Source: Ignavibacteria bacterium | GTDB taxonomy: Bacteria; Bacteroidota; Ignavibacteria; Ignavibacteriales; Ignavibacteriaceae | Assembly: GCA_030693705.1 (NCBI GenBank) | Contig: JAUYAB010000041.1 | Span: forward strand, 124,001-188,000 | Length of the DNA: 64,000 nt | Direction: 5' to 3' | In this document: in pieces, positions 55,900-64,000 of the stretch | Position numbering within the stretch: position 1 is the first letter of the stretch | How the letters are laid out: each line of letters opens with the position of its first letter | The notes under the pieces: generated by a model | Told to the model about the DNA's origin: nothing | The model's database searches: none | Seen by the model: only the letters and a program-made list of their open reading frames with translations | Program-made: the position numbers and the translations under genes

Positions 55900-55928
55900 G
55901 TCATGTTTCGCAAAAGGTTGAATTGGTT

Positions 55929-56011
55929 TCTTAATCGTACCCGTAATCTTTTTCTTAATCTGCTTAAATTGCAGAAAAACGAGTAAGATTAGGATAACGA
56001 TTACGATTAAG
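55929..56011 (+). repeat. GATTAAG-family inverted repeat, copy 2
   Basis: Left arm cttaatcgtacccgtaatc, right arm ggataacgattacgattaag, separated by about 30 bases. Related in order and sequence to copies 1 and 3. Confidence 0.65.
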
Positions 56012-56085
56012 AATTTTTTCACTTAACAACTGCATTACATGAGCTGGTAACTGACCGGCGGATGTTAATATGTGTGAGAAATTAG

Positions 56086-56275
56086 ATAGTTAGTAAAAAT
56101 CCGCCGCGGCGGACTGCGCTAGATGGCAAGAATAGTTATCGAAAATTTCCCGCAACGTCCGCAAAGGGAAAATTCGTCGCGAGCGTGGCGGTTCGTGGCG
56201 AGCTTAGCGAGAAAAAGATGAAACAAATACTTCATTCAAGAACAATGTGGTTCTGGCTTTGCCAGGTTATGAAGT
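56086..56275 (+). repeat. Interspersed repeat, copy B
   Basis: Contains atagttagtaaaaatc, the palindrome CCGCCGCGGCGG, atggcaagaata, caacgtccgcaaagggaaaa, ggcgagcttagcgagaaaaa, gaaacaaatacttcattc and the hairpin CTGGCTTTGCCAG in the same order as the block at 36165-36375. The two copies differ by substitutions and small gaps. Confidence 0.75.
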
Positions 56276-56421
56276 TAGCGGAAAATGTAAAAAGGGAAGT
56301 GGGATGGGTTAACGCAAATTGGAAGAACTATTAATCACTTTCAACTTGTGTAAAAAGGTTTTTGCAGATGAATAAATGGGTTTTGTTTTAACTAACTAAA
56401 TTAGACCATGGAGATACAAAG

Positions 56422-56868
56422 ATGCTCATCGAAACTTTAATAACGCTCTTTAATAGAGACCTTAACAGATTGAAATCTGAAATTGAATTATACAAGAATG
56501 AAAAAAATATTTGGCTCATAGAAAAAAACATAGCGAATTCTGCCGGTAATATTTGTTTACATCTTATCGGAAATCTTAATTGGTTCATAGGAGCGGGGCT
56601 TGGCAAGACAAATTATGTTAGGCACAGAGAACTTGAATTTTCCACTAAAGATATTCCCCAAACCGAACTGATAAAAAAGAGCGATGAAACAATTATTGTC
56701 GTTAAAAATTCCTTACGCGGCTTAACTGATGAAGAGTTAAAAAATGATTATCCTCTTGTGGTTTTTGATAAAAAAACTTCAACGGAATATTTTTTGCTTC
56801 ATCTTACAACGCATTTAGCTTACCACCTGGGACAAATAAATTACCACCGCCGGTTATTGGATTTGTAA
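56422..56868 (+). CDS. DinB-like (DUF1572) protein
   Basis: A 148-residue four-helix protein of the DinB/YfiT superfamily. The metal-binding histidines are in LHLIGNLNWFIG and LLHLTTHLAYHLGQINYHRR. Relatives are metal-dependent transferases acting on thiols such as bacillithiol or mycothiol; the acceptor here is unknown. A redox membrane protein gene begins 16 bases downstream. Confidence 0.85.
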   Translation: MLIETLITLFNRDLNRLKSEIELYKNEKNIWLIEKNIANSAGNICLHLIGNLNWFIGAGLGKTNYVRHRELEFSTKDIPQTELIKKSDETIIVVKNSLRGLTDEELKNDYPLVVFDKKTSTEYFLLHLTTHLAYHLGQINYHRRLLDL

Positions 56869-56884
56869 AAAAAATAAAGTTGAA

Positions 56885-57940
56885 ATGATTGAAAAATATT
56901 TGCCCCGGACAATAAGGATTTTAGTATTCCTATTGTTTACGGTTTCAGGCATAGCCAAAATGTTTCCCCTTTGGGCTTTTGAAAAACAGTTAGTTGATCT
57001 TGGCTTAGCAACATGGTGCAGCGCCCCTTATTTTGCCAGATTCCTAATTGCTTTGGAAATAGCGATCGGGATTGCCATACTTCAAAAACATTATCTCAAA
57101 AAAATTATTATCCCGACCGCTCTCTTTCTTTTAATTATCTTCAGCATTCATCTTACAATTGAAATGTACAGACACGGCGCTCTTAATGGGAACTGCGGAT
57201 GCTTTGGGCAGTTGATCGATATGTCACCTTTTGAGGCTTTTATCAAAAATATGATCATGATAGGGCTGCTTATTTATTTATATCGCACTATTCCCGCGGA
57301 TGAAGAGAAAGAACAGAAATTCATCTACCTTATTTTGCTCATGCTTTCATCTCTCTTGTTTATGTTTATTTTTTCCCCGTTCTCTCCTTGCCGGCAGAAG
57401 ATCAATCTGGAAGAAACTATAATTAAGGTTGATTCTGCACAAAACAAACAACCATCTTCGGCATCGCCGGAAGCTGCTGCTGATATTAGGAAAAAGACAA
57501 CTCCAAATAAGTCTGTTGTTTCCGAACCGAAAAAGGTAACTTCAAGATTTGCAGAATACACAACTTTCGAAAACAAACATGTAACTCTTGACGAAGGGAA
57601 GAAAATTATTTGTCTCTTTGCCGCCGGTTGCGACCACTGTATAGCAGTTGCAAAAGCAATTTGCGGATTGTCTAAAAAAGATAATTTCCCGCATGTCTAC
57701 ATTCTCTTTATGGATGAGGAAACTTACCTGATCCCCGACTTCTTCAAAGAGATGGGATGTACGATTCCGTATCAAGTGGTAGATATATCAAAGTTCTGGC
57801 AATTAATGGGAGACAACGGAAATACGCCGGGTGTCTTTTATTTGTGGAATGGTAATATCATGAAGTTTTATGAAGGAAGCGGAAATAATAAATTCGATCT
57901 CGAAGGTTTTCAAAAGATATATGGATCCACTATTAAATAA
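56885..57940 (+). CDS. MauE/DoxX-like membrane protein with redox C-terminus
   Basis: A 351-residue protein. Residues about 1-140 hold four helices of the MauE/DoxX-like type with VSGIAKMFPLWAFEKQLVDL and NGNCGCFGQ, the short Cys-x-Cys motif found in this family. A further helix lies at about 147-165. From about residue 225 a thioredoxin-like domain follows with FAAGCDHCIAVAKAICG (a CxxC) and a cis-proline type loop NTPGVFYLWNG. MauE-like proteins pass reducing power across the membrane. The fusion suggests a stand-alone transmembrane disulfide relay. Its exported partner is not encoded nearby, though TlpA and TrxA genes exist elsewhere in the window. Confidence 0.75.
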   Translation: MIEKYLPRTIRILVFLLFTVSGIAKMFPLWAFEKQLVDLGLATWCSAPYFARFLIALEIAIGIAILQKHYLKKIIIPTALFLLIIFSIHLTIEMYRHGALNGNCGCFGQLIDMSPFEAFIKNMIMIGLLIYLYRTIPADEEKEQKFIYLILLMLSSLLFMFIFSPFSPCRQKINLEETIIKVDSAQNKQPSSASPEAAADIRKKTTPNKSVVSEPKKVTSRFAEYTTFENKHVTLDEGKKIICLFAAGCDHCIAVAKAICGLSKKDNFPHVYILFMDEETYLIPDFFKEMGCTIPYQVVDISKFWQLMGDNGNTPGVFYLWNGNIMKFYEGSGNNKFDLEGFQKIYGSTIK

Positions 57941-58038
57941 TCCGGTTTAGGGCAAAGGAGAATCCGGAAAAAATTTTAAAAAGGAAGCGTCTAAATTAAT
58001 TCCACATTTATCAGAATATTTCACAATCTATAAGTAAC

Positions 58039-59181
58039 TCATCTTTGTAAAGTAATTGTAAAAGTGGTCTTGCTTTCTTCATCGGAAACGAAAGAGATTT
58101 TTCCTTTTAGATATTGTTCAACTAAAAGTTTAACGCTGTAGGTTCCAATGCCGTGTCCGGAGGAAACTTTTGTACTAAAAGAACGTTGGAACATTTGCAG
58201 TTGAACATTCTGGGGCATTACCGTACTATTCCAAACATGAATAAAAATTTCTTTCGGTGAAAAATCAGCGCTAACTCTTACCCCGTCTCCCGGTTTGGAG
58301 GCTTCTAATGCATTCTTAATTAAATTCCCGATCGAGCGGATAAGTAAAGTTTTGTCTGATTTAAATTCAATGTCAGATTCTACTGAGTTTACGAAGATCG
58401 TTTTTCTTTTTGCCACTTCATGTCCCGTATAAAGAACTCCCGATTCATTAAGTATTTTATTAAGAGAGAGAGTCGAAATCTCCGGCACCAAAGAGCCGGT
58501 TTCAGCGCTTAATAACTGCCTCTGTGCAATAATTTCATTAATGAGTTGGGTTGAAATTTTTGGGAGCGTGGTTTCTAAATCGACTAATTCTTCACCTTCG
58601 GAATCGGGCAACAGACTGATTAATCCGTCAAGCGCTCCCGCTGTATTTAAAATATCATGGAAGAAAATTCTTTCAAAAGCATGACGCCGTTTTTCAGCGG
58701 CGATGTCTTTAATAGAAAATAAAGTAAACGCTTTTTCGTCAATATTTATTACTGAAGTGTGAACCCGGAGATCAAGAGATTCTTCTATACCATTCATCTT
58801 TCTTGTTATTCTGCATTCTTCAATAGCCGACTCTTTTTTATCAATAGTCCGGACGATAGCTTTAACAGCGCCGCACTCAACACAAAATTGAGAAGTTCCG
58901 CAGCCTGCCGGCATTTCATGCGAATGAATACAATCAATTGCTTCTCCCGGTCTCATTCCATAAACACATGGTCTGAGGTTTTCAGGTATATAATCAACTG
59001 CTTTTGAATTGAACGCAACGAGCTGCCGGTTCTCGTTTAAGATAAGTGCGAGGTCAGGAAATCCTTCCAACAATTGGATGATGGTGGGATTATTCTCAAT
59101 TATCTTCCTGTCCCGTTGAATAATTTCGTCGGAGGATCGCTGAGGAGAAGCAAAATATGTATCAGTCATTGTAGTTGTCAT
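58039..59181 (-). CDS. PAS-domain sensor histidine kinase with Cys-rich motif
   Basis: A 380-residue soluble kinase. A PAS domain occupies about residues 30-165 and includes the cluster GMRPGEAIDCIHSHEMPAGC and CVECGAVKAIV, several cysteines that could bind a metal, Fe-S cluster or act as a redox switch. The phosphoacceptor is probably the histidine in IFFHDILNTAGALDG. The ATP domain shows the N box NLIKNALEAS and G box GHGIGTYSVKLLVEQ. No response regulator is adjacent, so the partner is not evident. It reads toward the MauE-like gene from the other strand. Confidence 0.85.
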   Translation of the reverse strand: MTTTMTDTYFASPQRSSDEIIQRDRKIIENNPTIIQLLEGFPDLALILNENRQLVAFNSKAVDYIPENLRPCVYGMRPGEAIDCIHSHEMPAGCGTSQFCVECGAVKAIVRTIDKKESAIEECRITRKMNGIEESLDLRVHTSVINIDEKAFTLFSIKDIAAEKRRHAFERIFFHDILNTAGALDGLISLLPDSEGEELVDLETTLPKISTQLINEIIAQRQLLSAETGSLVPEISTLSLNKILNESGVLYTGHEVAKRKTIFVNSVESDIEFKSDKTLLIRSIGNLIKNALEASKPGDGVRVSADFSPKEIFIHVWNSTVMPQNVQLQMFQRSFSTKVSSGHGIGTYSVKLLVEQYLKGKISFVSDEESKTTFTITLQR

Positions 59182-59251
59182 GATAGATTCCGACCGGTTA
59201 TATCATTGGTCATTCGTCGATAGTTAGTTGTTTGTAAAATTATCTTTATTC

Positions 59252-61252
59252 CTACTTTAACAAAATTAATTTTTTACTTTCACTAAAATTACCTGATTGT
59301 AAAACATAAAAATATACACCAGAGGCGTATCCGCCTTTGGTGGAGATTCCGCCGGACAAAGCTGAAGCATCGAATTTAACTTGATGAAATCCTGCTTCAT
59401 TTTCCTTATTTACCAAAACGGTAACTTCTTTTCCAAGCACATCAAATATTTTTAAAGAAACGAAATCCTTCTTCGGCAATTGGTAACTGATTACTGTTTC
59501 AGGGTTGAATGGATTTGGATAATTCTGATATAACTCAAATTTATTTAGAACTAATTTGTCGCTTTCAATTCCAACGGCAACAGAAGCATTTTTCAGAATT
59601 AAATTATTGGGATCGAACTGAATTGCGGAAACCGTTCCGTTTACCACAAACGAAAAACCCTGCGTTGATTGATTGTTAAAAACCGTAAACAAAGTATCAC
59701 CAAGCGAAGTTTTGATATTTATCTGAATCGGCATGGTAAAAAATTGTGGTGTAGAATTCTTCGTTTGAGCAATTGAGAGATTTACATTTGAAGTTCCATT
59801 ACCTAAAGAACTTGTATTCCATTTTACCGTATATGTCGGAAAATTTTCTCCGTAAATCCATTCTTTGAAAAAATAATCGAGTGAAGAGCCGTAAACGCTT
59901 TCGACAACCCCTTGAAAATCTTCAGTGGTGGCAACGTTATAAGCATATCGTGGATCATTTAAATAGTTGCGCATAAGTGTAAAGAATTTATCATCTCCAA
60001 CAATTCCGCGTAACATATGGAGAACAATTCCTCCTTTTTCATATGAGCGGTAACTATTAAATATCTCGTCAACAGTACTGATATCTTTCACATAAATTGT
60101 TCCCACTGCTTTTTTAGCATAAAACATGCTGGTGGAAACATATGAATCATAAGAAGCTTTCCCGCCAACTGCTTCTGCGTACACAGCTTCGCAGAATGTT
60201 GCAAATCCTTCATTCAACCAGATATTTTGCCAGTCTTTGCAAGTAACTTTATCGCCAAACCATTGGTGGGCAAGTTCGTGAGAAATCAAATCGATAGACA
60301 AGTTACTGCCGCCGAGCGAAGTAATCGTTTGATGTTCCATTCCACCACCCCAGCCGAATGACGCATGACCGTACTTTTCCTTGATGTAAGGGTAGAGTCC
60401 GAATTTATCGGAAAAGACTTGAAGCATGTTGGTCGTTTTGCCAAGATTTGTTTTGTTTTGGTTGAGATATTCGGGATAGATGTAATGAATGACCGGCATC
60501 GAATCGGTTTTTGAATAATTGAAATATTGTTGATACTCCGCAAAATTAGAGATTGCCATTGAAATTAAATACTGTGCGATAGGATAACGTTCCTGCCACT
60601 TCCAGGTAAACGTTCCATCTTTATGGTTCGCAACTCCGGTAAGTTTTCCATTTGAAATTGCTTTTAAAGAAGAATCGCACCGGATCCAAATATCGGCTGA
60701 GTCTGCTTTATCAGCCGGAGTATCTTTGCAAGGCCACCAATCACTTGCCCCGTAAGGCTCGCTCAGTGTGTAGATTGTTTTTACGCCATTATGATATCCC
60801 GTTTCAAAACTTCCAAAACCGCTTGAGCCCGGAGTTCCGTGATAATAAATTTCTAATGAAAATGTTTCATTCAATGCATAAGGTTTTTCGAGTTGAGCGG
60901 TAATAATATTGTTCGCATGTTGAAATGAAATTTTTGTTCCGGAAATAATTGAATCGACCGTTAAGGTGTTTTGCAAATCAATATTAATGGATGCGAGATT
61001 ATCCTTGAGACTTTTTGCCGATAGAATAACATTTCCTCCGATAAATTTAGGAGTATGGATTACGTAAACATTTAATTTGTAATATTGCACGTCATAAGTG
61101 GAGTCGCCGGGATAAGTGACTTTGGAGAGGTTCATCTTTCTTTCGAACGCTTTTCTTTCTGATTGAACAATTTCGCTCCTTGCATCCTGGGCAAACATCA
61201 TTCCGTTTAATAATAAAAAAGATAAGAGCAATAACATTTTCATAATTTTCAA
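59252..61252 (-). CDS. M1 family zinc aminopeptidase with T9SS sorting domain
   Basis: A 666-residue secreted peptidase. Signal peptide at about residues 1-21 (ending MFAQD). The M1 catalytic part has the substrate-binding loop GWGGGMEHQTITSLGG and the zinc site ISHELAHQWFGDKVTCKDWQ with NIWLNEGFATFCEAVY. Length without the sorting domain is short for M1, lacking the C-terminal helical domain. From about residue 575 a sorting domain begins: FELYQNYPNPFNPETVISYQL, KIFDVLGKEVTVLVNKENEA and ASGVYFYVLQSGNFSESKK. It cleaves N-terminal residues of peptides at the cell surface. The palindrome at 59317-59342 is part of this coding sequence. Confidence 0.92.
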   Translation of the reverse strand: MKIMKMLLLLSFLLLNGMMFAQDARSEIVQSERKAFERKMNLSKVTYPGDSTYDVQYYKLNVYVIHTPKFIGGNVILSAKSLKDNLASINIDLQNTLTVDSIISGTKISFQHANNIITAQLEKPYALNETFSLEIYYHGTPGSSGFGSFETGYHNGVKTIYTLSEPYGASDWWPCKDTPADKADSADIWIRCDSSLKAISNGKLTGVANHKDGTFTWKWQERYPIAQYLISMAISNFAEYQQYFNYSKTDSMPVIHYIYPEYLNQNKTNLGKTTNMLQVFSDKFGLYPYIKEKYGHASFGWGGGMEHQTITSLGGSNLSIDLISHELAHQWFGDKVTCKDWQNIWLNEGFATFCEAVYAEAVGGKASYDSYVSTSMFYAKKAVGTIYVKDISTVDEIFNSYRSYEKGGIVLHMLRGIVGDDKFFTLMRNYLNDPRYAYNVATTEDFQGVVESVYGSSLDYFFKEWIYGENFPTYTVKWNTSSLGNGTSNVNLSIAQTKNSTPQFFTMPIQINIKTSLGDTLFTVFNNQSTQGFSFVVNGTVSAIQFDPNNLILKNASVAVGIESDKLVLNKFELYQNYPNPFNPETVISYQLPKKDFVSLKIFDVLGKEVTVLVNKENEAGFHQVKFDASALSGGISTKGGYASGVYFYVLQSGNFSESKKLILLK
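59317..59342 (-). repeat. CACCAGAGGCG palindrome inside M1 sorting domain
   Basis: Near-perfect palindrome with arms CACCAGAGGCG and CGCCTTTGGTG, one mismatch. In the gene it encodes STKGGYASGV, joining the conserved SGVYFY strand. Related to the intergenic copy at 34111-34139 (22 of 24 positions). Confidence 0.75.
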
Positions 61253-61299
61253 GTGTCCTAATTTAGTGCGAAATATGATCCAACATAACTTTCATAATC

Positions 61300-62022
61300 T
61301 TAAAAAGAAAGTGAATTAAACTGAGCCGTAACTCCTATTTGAATTTGGAGCAAATCCGTTTTGGATATTGAAGGAAGCAGCGTAACCGTTCCGTTTGGAT
61401 GCCCGATGATCGAACCTTCCGTAAGATATTCAGCTTCAGTTCCTCTTAGATATCTTGCTTTCAAATCGAGATATAAAACTCCAAGATCATTCATTTCATC
61501 GCGGCTGGGTTCATAAACTTTTATCAAGATTCCGCCGCCAAAACCGTAACTCCACGCATAATCACTTATATTACTCGATGAAGCAATATCGGTGCCTTGA
61601 TCTTCATCTGTAACTTTTGATTCGGTGAACAAATAATTTCCGCCGAATAAAAGATCGAGATAAGGTCTCATCGATTTTCCGTTTGTCGTCAATTGGAAAA
61701 GAAGATGAAAGTTTGCCAGATTATTTGTTCTGCTTAAATTTACCGTAACTCCCGGAAGTGTGGTGCTTAACGGGACATTCAAATTCTCATTTCCGTAGTT
61801 GATAAAGCCGAGATTTAATCCGACACCGAAAGGAATGCTGCCGGTATTAAAATATAAGAGTCCCTCAACTCCAATTCCGAAGCCCATATTTTTCACGTTG
61901 TTACTAAATTCATTTTGCGGACTTGCGGCAATGATATTTACCCCGAGATTTTGTGCAAAACTTACTTCAATGAAAAACAAGAAGAACGCAAGAGCGAGAA
62001 GTCTGGTTGTTTTCCTCTTCAT
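61300..62022 (-). CDS. Predicted outer-membrane beta-barrel protein
   Basis: A 240-residue exported protein with signal peptide (residues 1-23, ending VSFAQ). The mature part shows alternating strands with glycine-rich turns (FGVGLNLGFINYGNENLNVP, YLDLLFGGNYLFTESKV, WSYGFGGGILIKVYEPSRD) and ends in VTAQFNSLSF, a terminal phenylalanine as expected of Bam-inserted barrels. No named family recognised. Lies 47 bases upstream of the M1 aminopeptidase gene on the same strand and may be in one operon with it. Confidence 0.7.
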   Translation of the reverse strand: MKRKTTRLLALAFFLFFIEVSFAQNLGVNIIAASPQNEFSNNVKNMGFGIGVEGLLYFNTGSIPFGVGLNLGFINYGNENLNVPLSTTLPGVTVNLSRTNNLANFHLLFQLTTNGKSMRPYLDLLFGGNYLFTESKVTDEDQGTDIASSSNISDYAWSYGFGGGILIKVYEPSRDEMNDLGVLYLDLKARYLRGTEAEYLTEGSIIGHPNGTVTLLPSISKTDLLQIQIGVTAQFNSLSF

Positions 62023-62136
62023 CTTTATTCCTTTTCTTTTGATTACTTAATTTCGAAAAAATTACTTAGTTTCCTTACAGCATAAAATGAAAAGATTAAA
62101 CTGCAATTTCAATAGTAAAAATAAGGAAAATAAAAC

Positions 62137-62478
62137 TTGGGCGAAATTATATTTTGGACGCTCGTAAGGATAATGATCATCATCCCGACAATCTATATTT
62201 TACGGAATTATCTTGATTATTCCGTCTGGTGGAGCGCTTCGTTTTTGCTGATATACGGTGTGGTGCTTCATCCAGCCATTCAGCAGTTTAGATATTTTTT
62301 AGAGAAGAATAAAGAAGTTCTGGAATCAACACTCTGCTCAAGTTGTGAACATTTTGATAAAAGCGCCGTCCTTTGTATGAAACATGACGAACATCCAACC
62401 GAAAATTATTTGCCATGCGATGGAATTGATTGGTCGCCAAAAAGCAAGGGGAATGAAGTGGAAAACATTTCGGAATAA
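62137..62478 (+). CDS. Small membrane protein with four-cysteine tail
   Basis: A 113-residue protein starting at TTG 62137 (preceded by AAGGAAAA). Two hydrophobic segments (about residues 3-20 and 30-50) are followed by a soluble tail with CSSCEHFDKSAVLCMKHDEH and a final LPCDGIDW, i.e. C-x2-C, C and C, which could hold zinc or an Fe-S cluster. Family not recognised. It directly precedes trxA with 87 bases between. Confidence 0.65.
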   Translation: MGEIIFWTLVRIMIIIPTIYILRNYLDYSVWWSASFLLIYGVVLHPAIQQFRYFLEKNKEVLESTLCSSCEHFDKSAVLCMKHDEHPTENYLPCDGIDWSPKSKGNEVENISE

Positions 62479-62495
62479 ATAAAACTTATTTTACT

Positions 62496-62520
62496 ATGGT
62501 CTCTGAAACCATTCTCTTTT
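62496..62520 (+). terminator. Weak hairpin before trxA
   Basis: ATGGT / ACCAT with a 7-base loop followed by a T-rich run. The stem is only five pairs, so termination efficiency is doubtful. Confidence 0.3.
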
Positions 62521-62565
62521 TCTCGCATCACACAAATCAGAAAAACAAAATAAAAGGAAAATAAA

Positions 62566-62901
62566 ATGAACGCTTTATTAGTAGAAGGAACCGACAGTAA
62601 CTTTGATACTGAAGTTTTAAAATCAGATTTACCGGTGTTAGTAGATTTTTGGGCTCCCTGGTGCGGACCTTGCAGAATGGTTGGACCAATCGTTGAACAA
62701 TTAGCTACGGAATATCAAGGTAAACTAAAAGTTGTAAAAGTTAATACAGACGAAAATCAATCTGTTGCAGTTCGTTATGGAATTAGAAGTATTCCGACTC
62801 TCGGAATTTTCAAAGACGGAAAAGTTGTTGACTCTGTTATCGGCGCGGTTCCGAAACAATATTTGCAAGAAAAAGTTAAACCATTTTTATCGGTTAATTA
62901 A
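62566..62901 (+). CDS. trxA: Thioredoxin
   Basis: A 111-residue classic thioredoxin: [20 protein letters not shown] with Cys33 and Cys36, the buried Asp in VLVDF, and the cis-proline in [14 protein letters not shown]. Cytoplasmic disulfide reductase; no thioredoxin reductase gene is adjacent. A ribosome binding site AAAGGAAA lies just upstream. Confidence 0.96.
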   Translation: MNALLVEGTDSNFDTEVLKSDLPVLVDFWAPWCGPCRMVGPIVEQLATEYQGKLKVVKVNTDENQSVAVRYGIRSIPTLGIFKDGKVVDSVIGAVPKQYLQEKVKPFLSVN

Positions 62902-62908
62902 TTGCTCT

Positions 62909-62948
62909 AAGCCGGATGGGAAATTTGTTTTTCTCCTCCGGCTTTTTA
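62909..62948 (+). terminator. Terminator after trxA
   Basis: AAGCCGGA (62909-62916) pairs with TCCGGCTT (62937-62944) followed by TTT. A second, mutually exclusive pairing joins GATGGGAAAT with ATTTCCCATC (ending 62957), so the site could fold in two ways. Confidence 0.65.
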
Positions 62949-62965
62949 TTTCCCATCTTTAACTT

Positions 62966-63040
62966 TCTTAATCATAATCATAATCTTAATCATTTTCGGG
63001 CTCATTTAAGATTAAGAACAAGATTACGAGTAAGATTATG
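62966..63040 (+). repeat. GATTAAG-family inverted repeat, copy 3
   Basis: Left arm cttaatcataatcataatc, right arm gattaagaacaagattacg, with a loop near ttttcgggctcatttaa. Lies between convergent trxA and the acyltransferase gene and shares plan with copies 1 and 2. Confidence 0.65.
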
Positions 63041-63063
63041 AACCTATCTTTAAGTTTTAACGA

Positions 63064-64000
63064 TTAATTAAATAAGAAAATCAACACGCTTCCCCAAACC
63101 ACCACCGCTGTAGCAATCCTCGAATAACGCGGATATTTCACTTTGAAAAAGTGCCAGTATTTTGCAACGAACATCATCATAATAATAAAGACAAGTGTAA
63201 CAAGTAAAGCCTGAGCTACGTTAAGTGATTGCCCAACAAAATCCTGCAAACTCCGGTTCTCTATCATTCTTCTAAATATAATTTGTAAGTGCAGCCAGTA
63301 AACAATAAGCGATTCCCGGCTGACATCTAAAATTAAATTTTCCCTTAAACCAATTCTGTTTTCATAAAACCAGCAAGCTGAGAAGATCAGAAAAACATAA
63401 CCGAGCCGCAAAATGAAAAAAAGATAATTCGGCGGCGGCATTTTTACTTGAAGAAAAAATCCTTCAGTCATTAATAAGTGTCCAACTATAACAAATACCA
63501 AACCGGTGATAGATAAATTCCTAAAAAATCTTTTAATTGTTCCGCTCGCTTGAGCCTGCATAAAATATGAACAAGTAACTCCGCCAAAAAACATAAAGCC
63601 AAGCCAGGGGAAAAGAGGAAAGTAAGAACCGTCTCTTCTTGTAAAAAAGTTTGATAAGGCACTTTGTAGAACGTGTGAAGCGTTCGTGTTCCAAAAGTAG
63701 GGAGCAATCCAGACCGTAAATGCACCGAGGAATGCGATAGTCCAGATGTAAACTGAATCTTTTTTTATAAATAGACGAAGAAGAAAAAGCACCAGCAATC
63801 CGAACGCAATACATTGCAAAACATCAACGTTAATAAATGCACTTACCTCACTCGGAGTTGCTTTGTGTAGCATCTTCTGTAGCGAAAAATAAGGAAGATG
63901 CAAACTGTAACCGACCAGAAAGATCAACCCTATTCTTCCGATCTGCTTCCAAAATGTAAACTTATATTGTCTGAATTCATCAAGTTTCTTTTTCCCGGAA
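63064..64000 (-). CDS. DUF1624-like acyltransferase membrane protein (5' end outside window)
   Basis: The frame is open to the right edge of the window (at least 312 residues), so the start lies beyond it; the region near TTG 63927 continues upstream in frame with WKQIGRIGLIFLVGYSLHL. There are about eight membrane helices, and GRIGLIFLVGYSLHLPYFSL with FPLFPWLGFMFFGGVTCSYF fits the DUF1624/heparan-alpha-glucosaminide N-acetyltransferase-like group, which moves acyl groups across the membrane onto sugars. Substrate unknown. The C-terminus ends in a helix GSVLIFLFN. Confidence 0.7.
   Translation of the reverse strand, partial: SGKKKLDEFRQYKFTFWKQIGRIGLIFLVGYSLHLPYFSLQKMLHKATPSEVSAFINVDVLQCIAFGLLVLFLLRLFIKKDSVYIWTIAFLGAFTVWIAPYFWNTNASHVLQSALSNFFTRRDGSYFPLFPWLGFMFFGGVTCSYFMQAQASGTIKRFFRNLSITGLVFVIVGHLLMTEGFFLQVKMPPPNYLFFILRLGYVFLIFSACWFYENRIGLRENLILDVSRESLIVYWLHLQIIFRRMIENRSLQDFVGQSLNVAQALLVTLVFIIMMMFVAKYWHFFKVKYPRYSRIATAVVVWGSVLIFLFN

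Larger units (their letters stand above)
55900..56421. other. Intergenic region rich in repeats, no gene seen
   Basis: Holds GATTAAG-family copy 2 (55929-56011) and a copy of the 200-base interspersed repeat (56086-56275). No frame of coding character remains. The final 140 bases lead to the DinB gene and include ggagatacaaag upstream of its ATG. Confidence 0.6.

Noticed and set aside
36165-63040. CRISPR-like array in the repeat-rich stretches
   Set aside because: The repeats are dispersed, not in tandem with regular spacers, and there are no cas genes in the window.

Overview
The window looks like a chromosomal segment of an A+T-rich member of the Bacteroidota/Chlorobiota assemblage, most likely class Ignavibacteria. 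Evidence: several secreted proteins end in type IX secretion (T9SS) sorting domains with an NYPNPFNP-type motif; there is a large PorU-like gingipain-family protease; the order TPR lipoprotein - DUF4292 lipoprotein - EnvC-like protein is present; and a SusC/RagA-type TonB receptor occurs. The taxonomic call is inference from gene content. I saw no rRNA, tRNA, CRISPR array, phage or transposase gene.

Layout: 1-929 holds the start of a CHASE2 sensor protein on the minus strand that leaves the window. 1-12.7 kb is mostly housekeeping on the plus strand: a DUF255 thioredoxin-like protein, a PLP decarboxylase, an MlaF-like ATPase, prolyl-tRNA synthetase, a BglII-like restriction-modification pair, a phosphoesterase/beta-propeller fusion and a HAD phosphatase. 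12.7-20.05 kb (minus) is a T9SS operon: PorU-like protease, a small sorting-domain protein and a predicted outer-membrane barrel. 20.1-21.9 kb (plus) has two glycosyltransferases. 21.9-32.6 kb (minus) is a run of nine overlapping genes joining an envelope-maintenance module to glycan assembly (flippase, UDP-galactopyranose mutase, three glycosyltransferases, a GT-C membrane protein). 32.7-36.2 kb (plus) has an ATP-grasp protein, membrane proteins, CrcB with DUF190, and an RlpA-like lipoprotein. 36.7-41.7 kb has two large T9SS cargo proteins. 41.7-47.2 kb has an M28 peptidase, a TonB receptor broken by one in-frame TAG, and a beta-propeller lipoprotein. 47.3-53.3 kb (minus) encodes the pyruvate dehydrogenase complex (aceE, aceF, lpdA). 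53.5-64 kb is mixed: hydrolase, methyltransferase, DUF192, DinB, MauE-like redox membrane protein, histidine kinase, T9SS M1 aminopeptidase, thioredoxin, and an acyltransferase-like membrane protein that enters from beyond the right edge.

The most unusual feature is the density of short palindromic and interspersed repeats. At least six families sit between genes. Two of them (a GAATTACGAATT-type repeat and a CACCAGAGGCG palindrome) also occur in frame inside T9SS sorting domains, always just before the conserved (S/N)GVYFY strand, so intergenic repeats appear to have colonised one permissive loop of exported proteins.
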